DNA from: Streptomyces poonensis | GTDB lineage: Bacteria; Actinomycetota; Actinomycetes; Streptomycetales; Streptomycetaceae | NCBI RefSeq assembly: GCF_014650915.1 | Contig: NZ_BMVW01000002.1 | Coordinates: 186,001-250,000 of the forward strand | Length of the DNA stretch: 64,000 nucleotides | Direction of reading: 5' to 3' | Shown: positions 24,714 through 32,760 of the stretch, in pieces | Layout of the letters: each line of letters begins with the position of its first letter | How positions within the stretch are numbered: the stretch's first letter is position 1 | Translations under genes and position numbers: made by a program | The notes under the pieces: model-generated | What the model was told of the DNA's origin: nothing | The model's database searches: none | Seen by the model: only the letters and a program-made list of their open reading frames with translations

Positions 24714-25165
24714 GTGGTGCGGGTCGCCGCGCAGGGCTGCGCGCTCGCAGGTGGGCGCGTGTGGACGCGTGGTGGGGTCGCGGCCGTAGTTCCGGTGGGA
24801 CAGGCGGCAGCGGAGGGGCGGCGTCCGCACCGGGCCGCCTCGTGAGGCCGGAGCGGCCGGGGGTGGCCGAACGCCGTACCGTCGTGTATCGCCGTCTCCG
24901 CGTCGCGGGGCGAGCGGCACGGAACGGCTGGTCGGGAGGGGCGGCTGCGGCCGCGTGACGGCCCCCGGGCCGCGACGTCCGGCGTTCGTCGACCACCTGC
25001 CGTACGAGCTTTACGGCGGGACGGCACGCGGGAGGGGGCCCGGGCCCGGTGTTCAATGCGGCCTGAGGTTCAGTGAGCGGCCGACCCCCCGCGGGGCGGC
25101 CGCTCCGCCTTCACTGGAGACTCCCGCTCCGGTGCCCGTGCCTCCCGTCAGAGGAGGAAGACCTC
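24714..25165. other. Intergenic region with a hairpin before the DUF1254 gene
   Basis: About 450 bp without a convincing gene. The notable element is an inverted repeat at 25075-25105 (GAGCGGCC arms with a G/C-rich centre and one bulge), about 60 bp before GTG 25166. It is either a terminator for upstream transcription or a leader hairpin. GAGGAGG at 25151-25157 is the ribosome site of the next gene. Confidence 0.5.
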
Positions 25166-26791
25166 GTGAGCGTCACACGAACCGCCCCACCCGCCCTCGC
25201 GCGTGAACGCGCCGTCTTCTCCCGCGCACGGCTGCGGAGCGCGACCGCCGTCGCGGCGGCGGCCCTGCTGCTGTGGACCGGCACCGGTCCCGCCGGCGCC
25301 ACCTCGCAGTCGCCGTCCGACGGTGGCGACGCCTCTCTCGCCGCCGACGCGGTGAACGCCTACGTCTACGGCTACCCCCTGGTCCTGATGCAGGCCACCC
25401 AGCAGCTCTCCACCAATGTCCCCCACCCGAGCCCCGCCACCGGCCAGGCGCCGGTGAACCAGTTCGTCACGCAGAACAACGTCCCCGGCCCCGCGTTCAA
25501 GACAGTGGTCTCACCCAACGTGGACACCCTCTACAGCTCGGCCTGGCTGGACCTGAAGGCCGAGCCGGTGGTCCTGCACGTGCCCGACACCCAGGGCCGC
25601 TACTACCTGATGCCGATCCTCAGCGCCTGGACGGACGTCATCGCCTCGCCGGGCAAGCGGACCACGGGCACGAAGGCGGGTGACTTCGCGATCACCGGGC
25701 CCGGCTGGCACGGCGCCCTCCCCGCCGGGGTGAAACAGATCAAGTCCCCCACCGACATGGCCTGGGTCATCGGGCGCACCCAGCTCGACGGCCCCGCGGA
25801 CCTGCCCGCGGTGCGCGACCTGGCGGCCCGTTACAGCCTCACACCGCTCAGCGCGTACGGCCGCTCCCACACCCCGCCCGTCGGCCGGGTCGACCCGGCG
25901 GTGCCCGCCACCTCGCCGCCGGACCGCGTCGCCGGGATGGAGGCCCCGGCGTTCTTCTCCCGGCTCGCCTCCGCCATGGCGACCAACCCGCCCGGTCCCG
26001 CGGACGCCCCCATGGTCGCCACCCTGAACCGGCTCGGCATCAGCCCGGGCAAGCCGTTCGACATCGACGCCAAGGGCACGGCCACCGCCCGGGCCCTGCG
26101 GCAAGCCGTTCCCGCGGGCCAGCGGATGATCCAGCAAGCGGTCCCCGCCCTCGGCGACGACGTGCACGGCTGGCGGGTCGCCCTCGACCTCGGCCGCTAC
26201 GGCACCGACTACCTGCGCCGGGCCGCCACGGCCTGGCAGGGCCTGGGCGCCAACCTGCCCCAGGACGCCGTCTACCCCCTCGTCCTCGACGACAGCCAGG
26301 GCCGGCAGCTGAACGGCGCGCACCGCTACACCATCCACTTCCCGCCCGGCCGCACCCCGCCGGCCAACGCCTTCTGGTCCCTCACCATGTACGACCAGCA
26401 GGGCTTCCTGGTGCCCAACCCCATCGACCGCTACGCCATCGGCCACACGGTCGCGCCCCGGCCCAACAGCGACAAGTCCGTGACCATCTACGTGCAGCAC
26501 GACCCGCCGGCATCCGACAAGCGGTCCAACTGGCTGCCCGCACCCGCAGGACGGTTCAACGTCATGCTCCGCATGTACTGGCCCCGGCAGACCGTGCTCG
26601 ACGGCACCTGGTCGCCGCCTCCGGTCACCGTCGCGGACGGCTCGAGCGGTTCGGAGCAACTCGCCCGGACCGGCGACAGCGGCTTCTCCGGCGTCATCGC
26701 CGCCGGCGCCGTGCTGTGCCTGGCCGCAGGGAGCGCCGTGATCGTGGCGGTCCGGCGCCGTAGGACGGCCTGGGGCCGTAAGACGGTTTGA
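25166..26791 (+). CDS. Secreted DUF1254/DUF1214 protein with LAXTG cell-wall sorting signal
   Basis: This 541-residue protein has a long signal peptide (hydrophobic AVAAAALLLWTGTGPAGATS after an Arg-rich start), a DUF1254 domain (AVNAYVYGYPLVLMQATQQL through PNVDTLYSSAWLDLKAEPVV) and a C-terminal DUF1214 domain (ANAFWSLTMYDQQGFLVPNP). It ends with LARTG at residues 499-503, a hydrophobic segment (GVIAAGAVLCLAAGSAVIVA) and an RRRR tail. LAXTG is the motif cut by class E sortases in Streptomyces, so the protein should be covalently wall-anchored. DUF1254/1214 proteins have no settled biochemical function. GTG 25166 follows GAGGAGG. Confidence 0.9.
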   Translation: MSVTRTAPPALARERAVFSRARLRSATAVAAAALLLWTGTGPAGATSQSPSDGGDASLAADAVNAYVYGYPLVLMQATQQLSTNVPHPSPATGQAPVNQFVTQNNVPGPAFKTVVSPNVDTLYSSAWLDLKAEPVVLHVPDTQGRYYLMPILSAWTDVIASPGKRTTGTKAGDFAITGPGWHGALPAGVKQIKSPTDMAWVIGRTQLDGPADLPAVRDLAARYSLTPLSAYGRSHTPPVGRVDPAVPATSPPDRVAGMEAPAFFSRLASAMATNPPGPADAPMVATLNRLGISPGKPFDIDAKGTATARALRQAVPAGQRMIQQAVPALGDDVHGWRVALDLGRYGTDYLRRAATAWQGLGANLPQDAVYPLVLDDSQGRQLNGAHRYTIHFPPGRTPPANAFWSLTMYDQQGFLVPNPIDRYAIGHTVAPRPNSDKSVTIYVQHDPPASDKRSNWLPAPAGRFNVMLRMYWPRQTVLDGTWSPPPVTVADGSSGSEQLARTGDSGFSGVIAAGAVLCLAAGSAVIVAVRRRRTAWGRKTV

Positions 26792-27308
26792 GGCCGTAGG
26801 ACGGCCTGAGACGCGGACAAGGAGACCGGCGGGCTCACGCGGTCGTCGAGATGCGCTTCGGCCTCGAACTGCCCCCGGTTCTCCTCACGGACGCCTGCGC
26901 GCCGGTCCTCCCGGTCATGTGTTCCCCGGCCATGACCAGCGGAGATGCGGCACCTTCGACGGCCAAGAACACGCGCAGGCCGCCGACCGCCGACCGCCGA
27001 CCGCCGACCGCGCCATCGTCGTCTCCGGTCACGGCTCCCGCGCCGCCCGCCGGCTCGGAGACCTCGAACACCTCGTGAACCTCGGAGACCTCGGAGACCC
27101 GGCCCCCGACACCGGTGACCCGGGTGTCGTCGCCCTCCCCTCGGTGGCGGTGTGTTCTCACTGAGCGCGACGCGCTGATGGACGTCCGGCCCCTACAGCC
27201 CGATCATGGGACGGGACGGGTGCGAGAACCGGGTCCCCTGCCGCCGCGGGGGACTTCGCCGATGCGGGGGTCCGGGGAGATCCGGGCGACCGGGGGAGGA
27301 AACACATC
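26792..27308. other. Non-coding, repeat-containing region
   Basis: About 520 bp without a gene I can recognise. It begins with near-copies of GGCCGTAGGACGG continuing from the end of the upstream gene. It then contains four perfect copies of the 7-bp unit CGACCGC at 26984-27011 and several GGAGACCTC repeats near 27062-27100. Short frames exist in both directions but have no ribosome site or recognised domain. Confidence 0.5.
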
Positions 27309-27479
27309 ATGGGAGAGCTCCGTGTCAGCGTCACGCTGACCTTCGACACCGACACTCCTCCCCCTGTACTGGCCATGGCCGTGGGGCAGGCGGTCGCCGC
27401 CCAGGTGCCCGACCAGCTCACCGGGATCGACTGGTACACCTTCGACCTGGACGACGAGACCGAGGGAGCGGGCGGCTGA
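27309..27479 (+). CDS. Small conserved-looking protein (56 aa)
   Basis: ATG 27309 follows a strong GGGGGAGGA site by 8 nt and encodes MGELRVSVTLTFDTDTPPPV, a central LAMAVGQAVAAQVPDQLTGI and an acidic end YTFDLDDETEGAGG before TGA. The mixed beta-helix-beta composition and excellent ribosome site argue that it is a real gene. I do not recognise a family. It stands alone, converging on a GNAT gene with a 29-bp gap. Confidence 0.65.
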   Translation: MGELRVSVTLTFDTDTPPPVLAMAVGQAVAAQVPDQLTGIDWYTFDLDDETEGAGG

Positions 27480-27508
27480 GCCGGGCCCTGCGGTCCGGTG
27501 GCTCGGGA

Positions 27509-28354
27509 TCAGCCGAGTTCGAGCGTCGTCACGGCGAAGATGCCGCCGGAGTCGACGTCCGGGGTCGGTCCCGTGTACATGCGGGCGCACTCGAACGTGG
27601 GCTCCAGCCCGAGGCGTTCCATCAGCTCGACGGACGGCGTGTTGATGTCCGGCACGTCCAGCGCGACCGGCTCGTCCGGGGTGTCACCGGTCAGGCCGTG
27701 GACGAGGGCGGAGGCGATGTCCTGCGAGGCGGCGTGGAGCGGGCCGATCCGGGAGCCGACCGTGGCGGGGCGCATGACCGCGAACCCCTGCAGCCGTCCG
27801 TCGCGCACGGCGGCCAGGGACGTGTGCGACGGAAGACCGATCCACTGGGACAGGAACGCCTCCCGCTCGGCGGGGAAGAAGCGCCGGTCGTACTCCGCCA
27901 GCCGGTCGAAGGGCACGTCACGGCCGTCCACGAGCCGGACGCCCGCCGACGCCTCGGCGCCGGCGGGCACACCGGCGTAGCGCACATGGGTCCAGACCCG
28001 GCGGAAGCCGGACCTGCGGTAGTTCTCCTGCTGCTGCACCACACCGTCGAGGCCGATGTTCCGGCCGTCGAGATGCCTCATCGCCGTGCGCCAGATCCGG
28101 ATGCCGTACCCCTGGCCACGGACCGCCGGGCGGGCGATGTAGAACCCGATGAATCCGAAGTCGGTGCCGTAGCGCACGCCTGAGACGGAGACGACCGGCT
28201 CACCGTCGAGCCGCCCGAGGAAGAAGCCCCGTGGGTCCGCCGTGTGGAAGGGGACGATGTCCGACCGGCCCGGGTTCCAGCCCTCCTCGTCGGCCCATTC
28301 CCTGAACCGGTGCATCTCCGCGGCGCTCGCGGTGGTCACCTCGTAGGACGGCAT
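27509..28354 (-). CDS. GNAT-family N-acetyltransferase (two-domain)
   Basis: This 281-residue protein has an N-terminal GNAT domain with the acetyl-CoA motif FYIARPAVRGQGYGIRIWRT (R/QxxGxG/A as RGQGYG). The C-terminal half (LAAVRDGRLQGFAVMRPATV, ALDVPDINTPSVELMERLGL) matches the second YitH-type acetyltransferase-like domain. Such tandem GNATs acetylate small amines or are regulatory; no substrate can be assigned. It is divergent from the small secreted protein gene at 28665. Confidence 0.9.
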   Translation of the reverse strand: MPSYEVTTASAAEMHRFREWADEEGWNPGRSDIVPFHTADPRGFFLGRLDGEPVVSVSGVRYGTDFGFIGFYIARPAVRGQGYGIRIWRTAMRHLDGRNIGLDGVVQQQENYRRSGFRRVWTHVRYAGVPAGAEASAGVRLVDGRDVPFDRLAEYDRRFFPAEREAFLSQWIGLPSHTSLAAVRDGRLQGFAVMRPATVGSRIGPLHAASQDIASALVHGLTGDTPDEPVALDVPDINTPSVELMERLGLEPTFECARMYTGPTPDVDSGGIFAVTTLELG

Positions 28355-28664
28355 TCGTTCGCTCCCTGAGGAATGCGGCGTGACGCGACTGCGCTGTCCC
28401 GACGCCGAAAAGCGGATCGCGCCGTCCGCGCCTTCGATGGCAGCACCCTAGTCCCGTCCTTCCCCCCTCCGCCCGCATGGGCTTCGCCCGTCCACCGCCC
28501 AGGTCGCCTCCGGCGGTCCGCCGGGCCCCCGCCCGAGTGATGTTCTGCGTCCGCCCGGGGGACTTTCCGCGTGCGCCTGTGCCCGCCCGGTTACTGCCAT
28601 GTGCACAGGCGGGCCCGGGACCCGGGCCCGCCACGACGGAGAAGACGGAAAAGGGAGTCCCCTG
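28355..28664. other. Intergenic region with a strong inverted repeat
   Basis: About 310 bp between divergent genes, without a recognisable coding region. At 28608-28632 the arms GGCGGGCCCGGG and CCGGGCCCGCC form a nearly uninterrupted G/C palindrome with almost no loop, 33 bp before the small secreted protein start. It may be a terminator or a leader structure. AAGGGAG at 28651-28657 is the ribosome site for 28665. Confidence 0.5.
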
Positions 28665-28904
28665 ATGCGTATGCGTGTCTTCCTGAGCACCACCGCCCTG
28701 GCCGCGGGCGTGCTCCTCGCCACCGCCGCCCCGGCGACCGCCGGCCCCCACCACGATGACGACGACCACACCATCAGCCATAGCGTCGACAGCCACGGCT
28801 ACACGTACACCTACGGCCCCGCCGACAAGACCGATGCGCCCGGCGCCGACACCACCGTGGGCCGCGGTGGCCTGCTCGGACTCGGACTGTTCGGCATCCT
28901 CTGA
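28665..28904 (+). CDS. Small secreted protein (79 aa)
   Basis: ATG 28665 after AAGGGAG encodes a signal peptide (MRMRVFLSTTALAAGVLLAT then AAPATAG, AxA-type cleavage). A His/Asp-rich stretch (GPHHDDDDHTISHSVDSHGY) and a hydrophobic Gly/Leu C-terminus (GGLLGLGLFGIL) follow. The HHDDDDH cluster could bind metal ions. It resembles the small secreted proteins common in Streptomyces; no function is known. It is monocistronic, converging on an alpha/beta hydrolase. Confidence 0.72.
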   Translation: MRMRVFLSTTALAAGVLLATAAPATAGPHHDDDDHTISHSVDSHGYTYTYGPADKTDAPGADTTVGRGGLLGLGLFGIL

Positions 28905-28949
28905 CGCAGGCGCCACCTCGTCCGCCGTACCGGCTGAGGCCTGCCGGGC

Positions 28950-29714
28950 TCAGCCGGATCCGGACAGGAAAGCGGTGACGGCGGCGGTGAACCCGGCCGG
29001 GGCGTCATGGTGCACGACGTGACCGGCGGCGAGTTCGACCAGGCGGGCCGCGCCGGCGCGACGGGCGATCATGTCGCGGGCGTGGCCGGCCGCCAGTTCG
29101 TCGCTGCGCGTGCCGCGGATCAGCAGGGTGGGGCAGGCCACCGCCGTCCAGTCCGGCCAGTGATCCCCGCTGAGGGCTTTCTGGGACGCCACCGTGTCCT
29201 CGATGTCGAACGACAGCCCCCAGCCGTCCTCCGACCGGCGGACGGAGCACTCCAGACAGCCGGCCAGCGAGCCGAGGGCGTCGAGCAGTGCCTGACGCGA
29301 CGGCGCCCGGCGGGGCAGACGTCGGGTGAACCGCCAGTCGGAGTCCACGACCGCGCCGATGTCCTCGACGATCAGGGCGGTGACCCGGTCCGCGTGGCGG
29401 GCAGCGTACTGGTAGGCGTTCACTCCGCCCAGCGAGTGGCCCAGCACCGGCACCGGACCGAGCCCCAGATGCCGGTGGAAGGCGGCGACGTCGGCGACAT
29501 AGCCGTCGCGCTCGTAGTCGGGGGCGCGGTCGGAGTCGCCGTGCCCGCGCTGGTCGAGCGCGATCACCCGCCACCGCGGTGCCAGCGCCTCGGCCAACGG
29601 CGTGAACGCCGACGCTTCGTTGTAGTGCCCGTGCAGGGCCAGGACCGGAGTGCCCGGGCCACCGAAGTCCAGATACGACAGCTTCCGGCCGCCCACCATG
29701 AAGAACGCACGCAT
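28950..29714 (-). CDS. Alpha/beta hydrolase
   Basis: This 254-residue protein from ATG 29714 begins MRAFFMVGGRKLSYLDFGGP. It has the oxyanion-hole HGHYNEASAF, the nucleophile elbow VLGHSLGGVNAYQYAARHAD (GHSLGG, Ser nucleophile), an acidic residue near LLIRGTRSDELAAG and the catalytic His in AAGHVVHHDAP. The fold and triad are complete. Esterase, lactonase or C-C hydrolase activity cannot be separated by sequence alone. It ends in SGSG, near the small secreted protein. Confidence 0.9.
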   Translation of the reverse strand: MRAFFMVGGRKLSYLDFGGPGTPVLALHGHYNEASAFTPLAEALAPRWRVIALDQRGHGDSDRAPDYERDGYVADVAAFHRHLGLGPVPVLGHSLGGVNAYQYAARHADRVTALIVEDIGAVVDSDWRFTRRLPRRAPSRQALLDALGSLAGCLECSVRRSEDGWGLSFDIEDTVASQKALSGDHWPDWTAVACPTLLIRGTRSDELAAGHARDMIARRAGAARLVELAAGHVVHHDAPAGFTAAVTAFLSGSG

Positions 29715-29778
29715 GACCCGGATGCTAAGCCGCGCCACTGACAGCCCCCGGGGTACGGGCGCCCCGCGCACGCGCCGG

Positions 29779-30789
29779 TCACGGCTCCGTGTCCCGGCCG
29801 GGATGTTCACCGGGACCGTCGGCCTGCGGCAGCAGCGGTGTGGGTGACAGGTCGGTGGGCTCCTCGCCGCTCTCCAGGAGGGTGTTGGCGGCACCGATGA
29901 CGCGGATGTCGGCGGTGCCGACGGCCTCCTCGTCCTTGGCCGTGTAGTCGCAGCGCAGCAGCAGGTGCCGCATGGCCTCCAGCCTGCCCCGGCGCTTGTC
30001 GTTGTTCTTCACCACGGTCCACGGGGCGTGCGAGGTGTCCGTCGCCCGGAACATGTCGACCTTGGCCTCGGTGTAGGCGTCCCACAGGTCGAGCGAGGCC
30101 AGATCGGTCGGGGACAGTTTCCACCGCCGCACCGGGTCGACCTGGCGGATGGCGAAACGGGTGCGCTGCTCGGCGCGGGAGACCGAGAACCAGAACTTCA
30201 CGAGGATGATGCCGTCGTCGGTCAGCAGCTTCTCGAAGACCGGCGCCTGGGCGAAGAAGTGCCGGTAGTCGTCCGGTGTGCAGAAGCCCATGACCCGCTC
30301 CACTCCTGCCCGGTTGTACCAGGACCGGTCGAAGAACACGATCTCGCCGGGTGCGGGCAGATGCGTCACATAGCGCTGGAAGTACCACTGGCCCGCCTCG
30401 CGTTCCGTCGGCTTCTCCAGGGCGACGACCCGCGCGCCGCGGGGGTTGAGGCGTTCGGTGAAGCGTTTGATCGTGCCGCCCTTGCCCGCGGCGTCGCGGC
30501 CCTCGCACACCACGACGACGCGCTGCCCGGTGTCCTTCACCCACTTCTGCAGCTTGAGCAGTTCGATCTGCAGGATCCTCTTCCGGCGCTCGTACTCCTT
30601 GCGGCCGAGCTTCCTGTCGTACGGGTAGTTCTCGCGCCAGCTGTCGAGGGGGCGGCCCTCGGCGTCCAGCAGGATCGGCTGCTCGGGGCGCTCCTCGTCG
30701 ACGAGCAGACCCTCGAGCAGGTCGGCGTCGTCGCGGGTGCCCGCGGCGTTCGCGGGGATCGCCTCGCGCGCGGGTACGGGTTCGGCCAT
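29779..30789 (-). CDS. ppk2: Polyphosphate kinase 2 family protein
   Basis: This 336-residue protein from ATG 30789 contains Walker A GRDAAGKGGTIKRFTERLNP, Walker B FFDRSWYNRAGVERVMGF and the lid-helix region WKLSPTDLASLDLWDAYTEA of PPK2 enzymes. PPK2 uses polyphosphate to phosphorylate nucleoside mono- or diphosphates. The N-terminal ~60 residues are an acidic/Pro-rich extension, and the last ~30 residues (EEPTDLSPTPLLPQADG) are low complexity. It lies 47 bp after a small membrane protein gene on the same strand, so the two may be co-transcribed. Confidence 0.95.
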   Translation of the reverse strand: MAEPVPAREAIPANAAGTRDDADLLEGLLVDEERPEQPILLDAEGRPLDSWRENYPYDRKLGRKEYERRKRILQIELLKLQKWVKDTGQRVVVVCEGRDAAGKGGTIKRFTERLNPRGARVVALEKPTEREAGQWYFQRYVTHLPAPGEIVFFDRSWYNRAGVERVMGFCTPDDYRHFFAQAPVFEKLLTDDGIILVKFWFSVSRAEQRTRFAIRQVDPVRRWKLSPTDLASLDLWDAYTEAKVDMFRATDTSHAPWTVVKNNDKRRGRLEAMRHLLLRCDYTAKDEEAVGTADIRVIGAANTLLESGEEPTDLSPTPLLPQADGPGEHPGRDTEP

Positions 30790-30836
30790 GTGCGGGTCCC
30801 TCTCCGGACCGGTGGAACGGGGTGCGGATCGATCGC

Positions 30837-31079
30837 TCAGAACGGCATACGGCCACGGGCCCGGCGCCCCGTGGAGCCACTGCGGCCCACCGCGCGGGAG
30901 CTGCTGCCGAACGGCCTGCTCAGCCAGTGGCCGAGCCGTCCCGGAGCCTTGCCCGCCGCCCGCGAAGCGGCCCCGAGCGAGCGCTGCGTACCGCGCTCGG
31001 GATGACGCGACAGCCGCGGCACCAGTAACGCCAGGACGAGCAGTACGGCACACACCGCCACGATGCCTGCGACGACCAT
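30837..31079 (-). CDS. Small membrane protein (80 aa)
   Basis: From ATG 31079, with GAGGTG upstream: MVVAGIVAVCAVLLVLALLV is a single N-terminal transmembrane segment. It is followed by a strongly basic tail (RLSRHPERGTQRSLG, GRLGHWLSRPFGSSSRAVGR, STGRRARGRMPF). It looks like the widespread Streptomyces small membrane family I know as DUF6411, but that label is from memory. The basic tail would face the cytoplasm. It precedes ppk2 on the same strand with a 47-bp gap. Function unknown. Confidence 0.72.
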   Translation of the reverse strand: MVVAGIVAVCAVLLVLALLVPRLSRHPERGTQRSLGAASRAAGKAPGRLGHWLSRPFGSSSRAVGRSGSTGRRARGRMPF

Positions 31080-31267
31080 GACACACCTCACCTCTGCCGG
31101 CTGACGGAACCGGCGGCCGCCGTGCCGCGTGACCGCGTCCGGAGGACACGGACGGCGGGACATCGGCAGCCGCACAGTGGTGCGAATGCCCGGAAGTGCC
31201 GGGACTACGCCCGGTCCATGAGGCCGTGGCGACCCGCGGTGCGGGAACCGCCGTGGTGGAAAACCGG

Positions 31268-31298
31268 TGTGCCCCGTCGGACGCCGGTCGGGTAACGT
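31268..31298 (+). promoter_or_regulatory. Putative promoter of the cmlR leader
   Basis: TGTGCC (31268-31273) and TAACGT (31293-31298) are 19 bp apart. TAACGT ends exactly 7 bp before ATG 31306, so transcription could start at that ATG and give a leaderless upstream reading frame. The hexamers are weak matches; the assignment is inferred. Confidence 0.4.
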
Positions 31299-31305
31299 GC
31301 GGGCC

Positions 31306-31371
31306 ATGTCGAGCCCTGAGTCATCCGAGGTGGGGGCTGCCGGTCACGCCGTCAGCCCCCTGCATCACTGA
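31306..31371 (+). CDS. Possible cmlR leader peptide (21 aa)
   Basis: ATG 31306 opens a short frame, MSSPESSEVGAAGHAVSPLH followed by H and TGA. A GGGGGCTG/CAGCCCCC hairpin (31332-31360) lies inside it. The leader continues to the exporter start at 31495 with further pairing possibilities (CCGTCC/GGACGG at 31385-31422; CTCC 31474-31477 against the GGAG ribosome site 31484-31487). This is the layout of ribosome-dependent attenuation controlling antibiotic resistance genes. Translation of the peptide is unproven. Confidence 0.4.
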   Translation: MSSPESSEVGAAGHAVSPLHH

Positions 31372-31494
31372 GTCCGCACTCCTTCCGTCCCGCCGCGTGC
31401 CGCGGCCGGACGAGCCGGACGGGTGTGCCTCCGGGCGCTGACCGCGGTGACGAGACGTCCCTTCTCGTGCTTCTCCTCACCTCGGAGCTCCTTG

Positions 31495-32673
31495 ATGCCT
31501 CTTCCGCTGTACCTGCTCGCCGTGGCGGTCTTCGCCATGGGCACCTCGGAATTCATGCTCGCCGGCCTCCTGCCGGACATCGCCTCGGACCTCGGCGTGA
31601 GCGTCGGGTCGGCAGGCGCGCTCACCTCCGCCTACGCGATCGGGATGATCGTCGGTGCCCCGCTGACGGCCGGGTTCGCCCGTGACCGGCCAGGACGGAC
31701 GAGTCTCCTCGGGTTCGTCCTCGTGTTCTCGGCGGCCCACGTGCTGGGCGCTGTCACCGGGAGCTTCACGGTCCTCTTCGCGACCCGGATCGTCGCGGCG
31801 CTCGCCAACGCGGGGTTCCTGGCCGTGGCGCTGACGACCGCCGCCGCACTGGTCTCTCCCGACAGGAAGGGACGCGCGCTGGCCGTGCTGCTGTCGGGGA
31901 CGACGGTGGCCACGATCGCCGGGGTCCCCGGGGGATCGGTCCTCGGCACCCTGCTCGGGTGGCGGGCCGCTTTCTGGGCCGTCGCCGTGCTCTGTCTGCC
32001 CGCGGCCATCGGCATCCTGAAGGCGGTCCCCGCGCGCCCGGTACCGGAGAACGCGGCCGGCAGGCCGACCCTGCGAGCGGAGTTCGCGCAGCTCAGGAGG
32101 GGGCGGCTGATGCTCGTCATGCTGCTCGGCGCGCTGGTGAACGCGGCCACCTTCGGCAGCTTCACCTTCCTCGCCCCCGTCGTGACCGGCACCGCCGGGC
32201 TGGGCGAGCTGTGGGTGCCCGTCGTCCTGGTGCTCTTCGGCACCGGTTCCTTCGCCGGCGTCACCCTCGCCGGCCGGCTGTCCGACCGGCGCCCCGGCCT
32301 GGTCGTCGCCGCCGGCGGTCCACTGCTGCTCCTCGGCTGGCCGGCCCTGGCCGTACTGGCCGGGAAACCGGCCGCGCTGCTCGTTCTCGTGTTCGCGCAG
32401 GGAGCGCTGTCGTTCGCGCTGGGCAGCACGCTGATCACGCGTGTCCTCTACGAGGCGGCAGGGGCTCCCACCATGGCCGGCTCGTACGCGACCGTGGCAC
32501 TCAACGTCGGCGCCGCCGTCGGACCGCTCGTCGCCGCGACCACCCTCGGCACCGGGGCCGGGGACCTCGGGCCGCTCTGGGCCGCCGGACTCCTCGTGGC
32601 CACGGCTCTGCTCGTCGCGTCGCCCTTCCGCGAGGTGCTCACGACCGGCCGGAGCGACGAGGTGCTCCGGTGA
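31495..32673 (+). CDS. cmlR: Chloramphenicol-type MFS exporter (CmlR/Cmx family)
   Basis: This 392-residue, 12-TM protein starts at ATG 31495, with GGAG 7 nt upstream. MPLPLYLLAVAVFAMGTSEF then MLAGLLPDIASDLGVSVGSA is the N-terminal signature of the Streptomyces chloramphenicol exporters (compare PxxLYLLALAVCAQGTSEFM). VATIAGVPGGSVLGTLLGWR is motif C. Homologues pump out chloramphenicol or florfenicol. It stands alone behind a ~190-nt leader with hairpins and a possible short upstream frame. Substrate is by family resemblance; other phenicols or unrelated drugs are possible. Confidence 0.85.
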   Translation: MPLPLYLLAVAVFAMGTSEFMLAGLLPDIASDLGVSVGSAGALTSAYAIGMIVGAPLTAGFARDRPGRTSLLGFVLVFSAAHVLGAVTGSFTVLFATRIVAALANAGFLAVALTTAAALVSPDRKGRALAVLLSGTTVATIAGVPGGSVLGTLLGWRAAFWAVAVLCLPAAIGILKAVPARPVPENAAGRPTLRAEFAQLRRGRLMLVMLLGALVNAATFGSFTFLAPVVTGTAGLGELWVPVVLVLFGTGSFAGVTLAGRLSDRRPGLVVAAGGPLLLLGWPALAVLAGKPAALLVLVFAQGALSFALGSTLITRVLYEAAGAPTMAGSYATVALNVGAAVGPLVAATTLGTGAGDLGPLWAAGLLVATALLVASPFREVLTTGRSDEVLR

Positions 32674-32760
32674 CGCACGGCCCGGGTCACGTACGGCCCG
32701 GGCGTCTCCGAACAGCGGTGATCCGACAGCAGTGACCCGGTGCCGGGGCCTGCGGGAGGG

